From positions 1 to 11,366 of the forward strand of contig JACPSX010000059.1 of assembly GCA_016193065.1 (NCBI GenBank): a stretch of 11,366 bases of DNA. The letters are read 5' to 3'. The notes beneath the pieces are model-generated. The model saw only the letters and a program-made list of their open reading frames with translations. It was not told where the DNA came from and did no database searches. Both the position numbers and the translations under genes were made by a program. This document shows positions 6,953 to 11,366 of the stretch, piece after piece. The stretch comes from Candidatus Tectimicrobiota bacterium. Its GTDB lineage: Bacteria > JACPSX01. The stretch's first letter is position 1; the number at the start of each line of letters is the position of its first letter.

Positions 6953-8680
6953 ATGAAGGCCGCTTCCGTTGAGCTCCTCCGGCCGGCGTCCAGCGCCTCC
7001 TGGTGGCGAGATCCGTTCGCGCTGACGGTCATCGGCATTGCCGTTGTTCTGGCCTTCTTGAGCATCTACCCCACGGCCATGCTCTTCTACGGAAGCTTTA
7101 CCACCACCCCTCTGGGGGAGACGGGGAAGCTCTCGCTGTCCAACTACGTTACCGCCTACACGGATCCGGAAACGTTCACACTTCTCCTGGACTCTTTCGT
7201 TTTCGCTTTGGGCGCCTCGGCCTTCTCGCTGCTCCTGGCTCTCACCCTGGCCTGGGTCACCGTGCGGACCAACGCCCCCTTTCGGGGGATCTTCGAGCTG
7301 ACGGCGATCGTTCCCAACATCCTCCCTCCGGTCCTGATTGCGATTTCCTGGACGTTGCTTCTCAGCCCCTCGGTAGGCCTTCTGAACGCCGTCATGAAGA
7401 ACCTCTTCCATTTGGCCGAGAGTCCCCTGAACATCTACTCCCTGCCGGGTCTCATGTTCGTGGAAGGGCTGATCTTGACCCCTCTGGCCTTCCTGATCAT
7501 CAACGCGGCTCTGCGGGGGATGGACCCCGCATTGGAAGAATCCGCCCGCATCCTGGGCTCCAACCAGTTCCAGATCGTGCGCCGCGTCACCTTCCCCCTG
7601 ATGCGCCCCGCCATCCTGGCCGCGGGCACACTGAATTTCGTCCGGGCCCTGGAGAGCTTCGACACCCCGGCGATTATCGCCTTGCCGGCGCGAATCGAAG
7701 TGTTCACCACGAAGATTTATCGTGAGGCCCTGGCCGCTTACCCTCCCAACTACAATTTGGCGGCCACGTACGGCGTGAGCTTGCTGGCGGTGGCGCTGGT
7801 TTTTGTGGTCCTCTACCGCCGTTTCACCTCCCGGGTGGAGACCTTTGCCACCGTCACCGGCAAAGGCTACCGCCCCCACACGATCGACCTGGGCCGCTGG
7901 AAGTTCGTGGCCTCCGCGGGGGCCCTGGGAATCCTCACCCTGATGGTCATCCTGCCGATTGTCATGCTGTTCTTGATCTCAATCCTCCCCTATTATCACG
8001 TCCCGACCCTGGAGACGATCCAACTGGCCACGCTCAAGCATTATGCCTACATTTTCAAGAGCGACCGGGTGTACCGGGCGATCGGCAACAGCCTCTTCCT
8101 GGCCGTATCCGGAGCCACGGCGGCCATGTTCCTGGCGGCCCTGACGGCTTACATTACGGTGAAGACCAAGGTGTTCGGGCGCGGCATTCTGGAGGGCCTG
8201 ACCTTTCTCCCCTGGGCCTTTCCCAGCACGGCTCTGGCCATCGGCCTGCTCTGGGGGTACGTGCGGATTCCGCTGCCGATCTATGCCACGATCTGGATCT
8301 TGCTGATTGCTTACGTGACCCGCTTCCTCCCCTACGGGCTCAGGTCCGTGTCGAGTACGATCGTCCAGATCCACCGGGAGCTGGAGGAAGCCTCCCGGGC
8401 CTGCGGGGGCGGATTCTGGACCACCTTGCGGCGCATCCTTTTCCCCCTGATGCGACCGGGCCTCATTGCGGGCTGGATCCTTCTGGCCACCATCTTTATG
8501 CGGGAATTCAGCCTGTCGCTGTTCCTCTATACCCCTTCCTCGGAGCCTGTGGGGCCGCTTCTCTATTTCCTGTGGCTGGACGGCCTGACGGGTCCCCTGG
8601 GCGCTTTGGGGATCCTGGTGAGCCTGGTCTCCGCGATTCTGGTGGCCGTGGCCCGCCGCTACTCCCGCATCTCTGGCTAA
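6953..8680 (+). CDS. ABC importer permease, fused two-domain type
   Basis: This 575-residue inner-membrane protein forms the whole channel of the importer, as in FbpB-type systems where two permease units are fused. I count about twelve hydrophobic segments, six per half. Each half has the cytoplasmic EAA-type loop that contacts the ATPase: EESARILGSNQFQIVRR from residue 195 and EEASRACGGGFWTTLRR from 478, both followed by FPLMRP. The ATG at 6953 is preceded by GAGGA (6943-6947). An in-frame start at 6842 would overlap the binding-protein gene and add a proline-rich tail without family support. With the preceding ATPase and binding protein it completes an importer in the order ATPase, binding protein, permease. 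The substrate is unresolved. Confidence 0.92.
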   Translation: MKAASVELLRPASSASWWRDPFALTVIGIAVVLAFLSIYPTAMLFYGSFTTTPLGETGKLSLSNYVTAYTDPETFTLLLDSFVFALGASAFSLLLALTLAWVTVRTNAPFRGIFELTAIVPNILPPVLIAISWTLLLSPSVGLLNAVMKNLFHLAESPLNIYSLPGLMFVEGLILTPLAFLIINAALRGMDPALEESARILGSNQFQIVRRVTFPLMRPAILAAGTLNFVRALESFDTPAIIALPARIEVFTTKIYREALAAYPPNYNLAATYGVSLLAVALVFVVLYRRFTSRVETFATVTGKGYRPHTIDLGRWKFVASAGALGILTLMVILPIVMLFLISILPYYHVPTLETIQLATLKHYAYIFKSDRVYRAIGNSLFLAVSGATAAMFLAALTAYITVKTKVFGRGILEGLTFLPWAFPSTALAIGLLWGYVRIPLPIYATIWILLIAYVTRFLPYGLRSVSSTIVQIHRELEEASRACGGGFWTTLRRILFPLMRPGLIAGWILLATIFMREFSLSLFLYTPSSEPVGPLLYFLWLDGLTGPLGALGILVSLVSAILVAVARRYSRISG

Positions 8681-8738
8681 TCCGATTTCCGGAGTTTGCA
8701 TGGCCCTTCGAGCCGTGGACTTGGAATAAGGGATGCCC

Positions 8739-8767
8739 TTTACAGTTCGTTGAAACTATTGTAGAAA
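8739..8767 (+). promoter_or_regulatory. Candidate promoter for the toxin-antitoxin pair
   Basis: TTTACA (8739-8744, five of six to consensus) and TAGAAA (8762-8767, four of six) are 17 bp apart. They lie in the 233-nt gap between the permease stop and the toxin start. The rest of the gap holds no gene that I can support. Confidence 0.35.
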
Positions 8768-8813
8768 TGCTTCCAGGGCTAAGCGGTCATGGTATGAGCT
8801 ATGCAGAAGTAAG

Positions 8814-8850
8814 GCCGAATCATGCCGAAGAACATACTCCCTGGTTCGGC
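8814..8850. promoter_or_regulatory. GCCGAA/TTCGGC repeat cluster, possible autoregulatory operator
   Basis: GCCGAA occurs at 8814-8819 and 8824-8829, spaced 10 bp or one helical turn. The inverted TTCGGC is at 8845-8850, 21 bp from the second copy. Ribbon-helix-helix antitoxins bind such short repeated boxes upstream of their own operon. The boxes are short enough to arise by chance. Confidence 0.3.
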
Positions 8851-8913
8851 TCTTTGAACGCCCGCAGTCATTGTCATGTCGTGATCTCATGGATAAACTA
8901 CAAGGAGTAGCCT

Positions 8914-9201
8914 TTGAGAATCACGGACATCATCTGGAAAGAGCGCTTCGTCGAGAAGTTTTCAAGCAAACATCGTGTCGCAGTCGCGGAGGCAGAAGAA
9001 GTGCTCCGTTCCAGGCCGGTTGTTCGAAGAATGACCAAAGGAAGGGTACACGGCGAGGATGTATACGCCGCTCTGGCGCAGATCCGTGGCGGCAGGTACT
9101 TGATTGTGTTTTTCATCAGGAAGAAACACGGCATGATATTGCCGATTTCAGCGCGAGACATGGACGGCTCTGAGAGGAGATATTATGCGAAACACAGATA
9201 A
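8914..9201 (+). CDS. brnT: BrnT-like type II toxin
   Basis: This 95-residue protein resembles BrnT toxins, small RelE-fold ribonucleases that arrest growth by cutting RNA. The core reads GEDVYAALAQ (47-56), GGRYLIVFFI (59-68) and ISARDMDGSERRYY (78-91), the last a hallmark of the family. The start is TTG: AAGGAG (8902-8907) lies 6 nt before it and the family N-terminus begins there. The gene overlaps the next one by 17 nt, in the toxin-first order typical of brnTA. Negative autoregulation by the antitoxin-toxin complex is expected from the family. The reading frame is intact, so the module may be active. Confidence 0.8.
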   Translation: MRITDIIWKERFVEKFSSKHRVAVAEAEEVLRSRPVVRRMTKGRVHGEDVYAALAQIRGGRYLIVFFIRKKHGMILPISARDMDGSERRYYAKHR

Positions 9202-9454
9202 ACAAATTGATCCATTGCCAGAGGAGTTTGTCTCGGAGGATGAGGCCGCTGAGTTTTGGAACACTCACAGCATCACCGACTATGAAGAGTTTCTCGAACC
9301 GATGTCTCTCGATGTGGACCTGAAAAGGCGACACTTCGAAATAGAAATCGATGAAGAGAGCTTTCTGGCGTTGCGTGCCAGCGCCAGGAAACATCGCAAG
9401 CCGGTGAAGCAACTCGCCAGCGAGTTCCTGAAAGAGAAACTTACAACTGGATAA
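9185..9454 (+). CDS. CopG/BrnA-like ribbon-helix-helix antitoxin
   Basis: This 89-residue protein is the expected partner of the toxin before it. The acidic N-terminal half (DPLPEEFVSEDEAAEFW, residues 9-25) is typical of CopG-type antitoxins paired with BrnT-like toxins and probably wraps the toxin. The C-terminal half (about 49-86) starts with RRHFEIEIDEE and continues into two helices, fitting a ribbon-helix-helix DNA-binding domain. The ATG lies inside the toxin gene, with AGGAGA (9175-9180) as ribosome site, so translation of the two is coupled. It should repress the operon promoter; the repeat cluster at 8814-8850 is a possible target. Confidence 0.8.
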   Translation: MRNTDKQIDPLPEEFVSEDEAAEFWNTHSITDYEEFLEPMSLDVDLKRRHFEIEIDEESFLALRASARKHRKPVKQLASEFLKEKLTTG

Positions 9455-9468
9455 TAGCCGTTCACCAG

Positions 9469-9494
9469 GGTAGCCGGAAGGCCACCTCTTTTTC
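9469..9494 (+). terminator. Rho-independent terminator after the toxin-antitoxin pair
   Basis: GGTAGCC (9469-9475) and GGCCACC (9480-9486) form a stem with one A-C mismatch around a GGAA tetraloop, followed by TCTTTTTCC. It begins 14 nt after the antitoxin stop, so it closes a two-gene transcript. Confidence 0.55.
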
Positions 9495-9601
9495 CTTGAC
9501 TCCTGTCGCACGCCGGGATTATTCTCGTGCTACCTCAACGAAGCATGCAATCGCAGTTTGCGCCGCAACACTCCCTGTTTGGCAAAAGGGAGGGCAAGGC
9601 C

Positions 9602-9889
9602 ATGGCGGCCTTGGGCAGTTCTCATTTTCACCCTACCACAGTGTCACTCCGCGGCCGGCAGCCAAAGCTGCTGGACCGGGTGCGCGAGGCAATCCGGACG
9701 CGGCACTACAGCTATAGGACCGAAAAGGCCTATATCCACTGGATCAAGCGCTTCCTCTTCTTTCAACAAGCGGCACCCGGCAGAGATGGGCGGGCCGGAG
9801 ATCGCCACGTTTTTGTCCAGCTTGCGCGTCGCGTCAGCGCGTCCACCCAGAACCACGCGTTGAACGCCATTCTGAAGAACCGTTTATGA
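9602..9889 (+). pseudogene. Integron-type tyrosine recombinase, N-terminal fragment
   Basis: Only the N-terminal SAM-like (core-binding) domain remains of an IntI/XerC-like tyrosine recombinase, normally over 300 residues. The stretch PKLLDRVREAIRTRHYSYR, then TEKAYIHWIKRFLFF, is in one frame. NKRHPAEMGGPEIATFLSSL (about 9765-9824) is in another. SASTQNHALNAIL returns to the first. Two frameshifts therefore flank the middle piece. The protein then diverges and stops at 9889; the catalytic domain with the RHRHRY residues is absent. AGGGAGG at 9587-9593 suggests ATG 9602 as the original start, although the frame is open from 9527. The stop overlaps the start of the next gene, so the break point coincides with that gene's edge. 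No attC-like site was found beside it. Confidence 0.8.
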
Positions 9890-10848
9890 GCAAAGTGGAG
9901 CAGAACGTGATGTTCAAGAATTGCAAAGAGAAGTACTACCTGGAATGCTTATGGAATGGCCTCGAATTCATCTATGAGCAAATACATGAGTTAGAGCAAC
10001 GTCAAAGACAAGAGCTCTGCAAGAGATCTTCTGGCGAGGTATATGGCCTGATCTTTCATGAGACCTGTGGAATGCCCGAACACCACATGATCATCAATTA
10101 TTTCGTGTGGTACGCATGCTCATTGTTCGCCTTCCTAAAGCTATTCAGTAAGGCATATTCTCTAGGCGATGACTGGAAAGAAATATTTCCGGACGAGGAG
10201 ATATGGCGACACAAGGTTGCAGCCCATACCGCGTATACAGACCCGCGACGCGAAGAAGGCGGATTTATCTCTGCCACAACGACCCAAACGTTGCCTCGGG
10301 GACAGGTGATGTGGATATTCCGTGAGCTAATCCAAGCCTTCCGGGAAATACGAACCGACCACAAGTACCTACAGGCGCAGGCCAAGAAGGAGCTTGAGGA
10401 TCTTCGTCAGAACGGTCTTCCGGAAGGTTATCTGCGTCATCCAAAGGAAGCCATTCGGCGATGGGGCCAATTGGCTTTTGATGCATGGTTCACTAGGCAA
10501 GAACCGAAGTATAGGGTCTGTAGCGGGTATCCCCCAGATTGGGAATGGAGAAAATTAGTTTTGCTGAAGCAGCAGAATTATAAGTGTTCCCGGTGTAGCG
10601 GTGATATCTATCGAGTGAGACAGAACGTACGAAACCGGGAGAAGGTCCTCGAGAGCAGATCCGGCAAGGAGGTCCTACTTCCGAAGGGCCTTCACCTCCA
10701 TCACATCACACCACTCTCTCAGGGAGGCGATCACTCCTTTGCAAACCTCACTCTCTTGTGTCCGCGCTGCCATTCATTTGAGCATCCACACAACGCACGC
10801 CTTAAGCCTTACAGGACACGAAGGCCATCCACGCGCAAGATGCCCTAG
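9886..10848 (+). CDS. HNH endonuclease-domain protein with uncharacterised N-terminal domain
   Basis: This 320-residue protein ends in a clear HNH nuclease module. CSRC (234-237) and CPRC (292-295) give the zinc-type cysteine pairs, LHLHHITPLSQGGDH (269-283) the catalytic His-His strand, N287 the middle Asn, and H296 or H300 the final His. It should cut DNA in the cytoplasm. Residues 1-225 match no domain I can name. They look helical and contain WRHKVAAHTAYTDPRRE (107-123), in which R108 and H114 are spaced like the RxxxxxH motif of HEPN RNases; this is suggestive only. ATG 9886 overlaps the stop of the recombinase fragment and has no good ribosome site. GTG 9907 or ATG 9910, after TGGAG (9896-9900), are alternatives. 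The gene is visibly richer in A and T than the genes to its left, which suggests transfer. A phage-defence or selfish-element role is inference. Confidence 0.8.
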   Translation: MSKVEQNVMFKNCKEKYYLECLWNGLEFIYEQIHELEQRQRQELCKRSSGEVYGLIFHETCGMPEHHMIINYFVWYACSLFAFLKLFSKAYSLGDDWKEIFPDEEIWRHKVAAHTAYTDPRREEGGFISATTTQTLPRGQVMWIFRELIQAFREIRTDHKYLQAQAKKELEDLRQNGLPEGYLRHPKEAIRRWGQLAFDAWFTRQEPKYRVCSGYPPDWEWRKLVLLKQQNYKCSRCSGDIYRVRQNVRNREKVLESRSGKEVLLPKGLHLHHITPLSQGGDHSFANLTLLCPRCHSFEHPHNARLKPYRTRRPSTRKMP

Positions 10849-10949
10849 GCCGAATCGGGATTGACCCAGGTCCTCGCCAGACCTGCCGGGTCTTGCCCGG
10901 GCGATTTCGCGCCTCGATATTGTCATCCCGCCTCAACGTTCTACCGCTT

Positions 10950-10979
10950 GGAATTCCGGGGAATTGGGAATTCCGGGGA
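10950..10979. repeat. Tandem GGAATTCCGGGGA repeat upstream of transposase relic
   Basis: The 13-nt unit occurs at 10950-10962 and 10967-10979, a 17-nt period, and is followed by CAGTATAC. From memory, units of this kind commonly precede Y1-type REP-associated transposase genes in environmental genomes, and the transposase relic begins about 50 nt further on. It is probably part of the element end. The rest of 10849-11030 shows only small dyads (for example AGACC-TGCCG-GGTCT, 10879-10893) and no gene. Confidence 0.5.
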
Positions 10980-11030
10980 CAGTATACAGCAATTGACAGA
11001 TGACATGACACAAGGGCGAAATCTCCAGTC

Positions 11031-11366
11031 AGGGCAAGGATTGCCCGAGTGGTCGTGCCGGATTTCCCGCATCACGTGGTGCAGCGTGGCGTGATGCAGG
11101 ATAGATGTGTTTTTTTATCGTGGTGCCGCGTCAGAGCAAGTCGCTTTCAGCCACGTTTGGAGAGGCTCATCGCAGGTACACGCGTGTGGTTAATTTCCGC
11201 GAAGGCTGGCGAGGTCATCTGTGGCAGGAGCGTTTCCACTCTTACCCGATGGACGAACGTCATTTGCTTGCCGCCGTTCGGTATGTGGAGATGAATCCGG
11301 TTCGTGCGGGGTTGGTACAGAAACCAGAAGACTGGGAGTGGTCGAGTGCGCGGTATCATTTAAGGC
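11031..11366 (+). pseudogene. REP-associated Y1 transposase (RAYT) relic, cut by window end
   Basis: Two pieces of a Y1-type transposase are visible. The first (11031 to about 11120) encodes ARIARVVVPDFPHHVVQRGV, the usual N-terminus, but the codon where the family has ATG is AGG (11031-11033). The second (about 11123 to the window end, another frame) encodes KSLSATFGEAHRRYTRVVNF, REGWRGHLWQERFHSYPMDE and AVRYVEMNPVRAGLVQKPED. About 60 residues between them, including the HUH metal-binding motif, are missing and the frame shifts at the join. The Tyr in HRRYTR may be the former nucleophile. Without start codon and HUH the copy cannot be active. The 3' end lies beyond the window. Confidence 0.85.

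Noticed and set aside
8692-8910. Possible small protein upstream of the toxin gene
   Set aside because: The frame is open, but the product has no recognisable pattern, no ribosome site supports its inner ATGs, and it overlaps the likely promoter and operator.
9455-9601. Integron attC or attI site beside the recombinase remnant
   Set aside because: I found no paired RYYYAAC and GTTRRRY core sites; GTTCACC near 9460 breaks the consensus.
10879-10893. AGACC/GGTCT stem as terminator of the HNH gene
   Set aside because: The stem is only 5 bp and is followed by GC-rich sequence without a T-tract.

Overview
The window looks like chromosomal DNA from an uncultured, GC-rich environmental bacterium. 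DUF507 genes, an acetone-carboxylase-type hydantoinase pair, an iron-type ABC importer and abundant hairpin-forming intergenic repeats together suggest a Deltaproteobacteria, Methylomirabilota or Tectomicrobia-like soil or sediment lineage. This placement is inference from gene content; there is no rRNA or other marker gene to confirm it.

Region 1 (1-3880) is a decaying hydantoinase/acetone carboxylase locus. Intergenic hairpin repeats (1-190) precede an intact hydantoinase A / acetone carboxylase beta-like gene (220-2427). A second block of repeats (2438-2517) follows. Next comes the remnant of the matching hydantoinase B / alpha-like gene (2521-3880). It has lost its 5' part at the repeat and about 40-50 codons internally with a frameshift. 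No gamma subunit gene is present. A short hairpin repeat occurs upstream of the locus and again inside both coding sequences.

Region 2 (3993-8680) is a compact plus-strand operon. A good sigma70-like promoter (3993-4021) precedes two tandem DUF507 genes. These are followed by the ATPase, the periplasmic binding protein and the two-domain permease of an ABC importer of the Fe(3+)/polyamine class. The three transporter genes form a complete importer. The substrate cannot be fixed from sequence, and the role of the DUF507 pair is unknown.

Region 3 (8681-11366) is an accessory segment, visibly richer in A and T in its HNH gene. It holds a BrnT-type toxin with its ribbon-helix-helix antitoxin and a terminator-like hairpin. 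It also holds a truncated, frameshifted integron-type tyrosine recombinase and a 320-residue HNH protein with an uncharacterised N-terminal domain. The edge carries a REP-associated (Y1-type) transposase relic without a start codon or HUH motif, cut off by the window end. The pattern is of repeated insertion and decay. The HNH protein is the best candidate for something undescribed.
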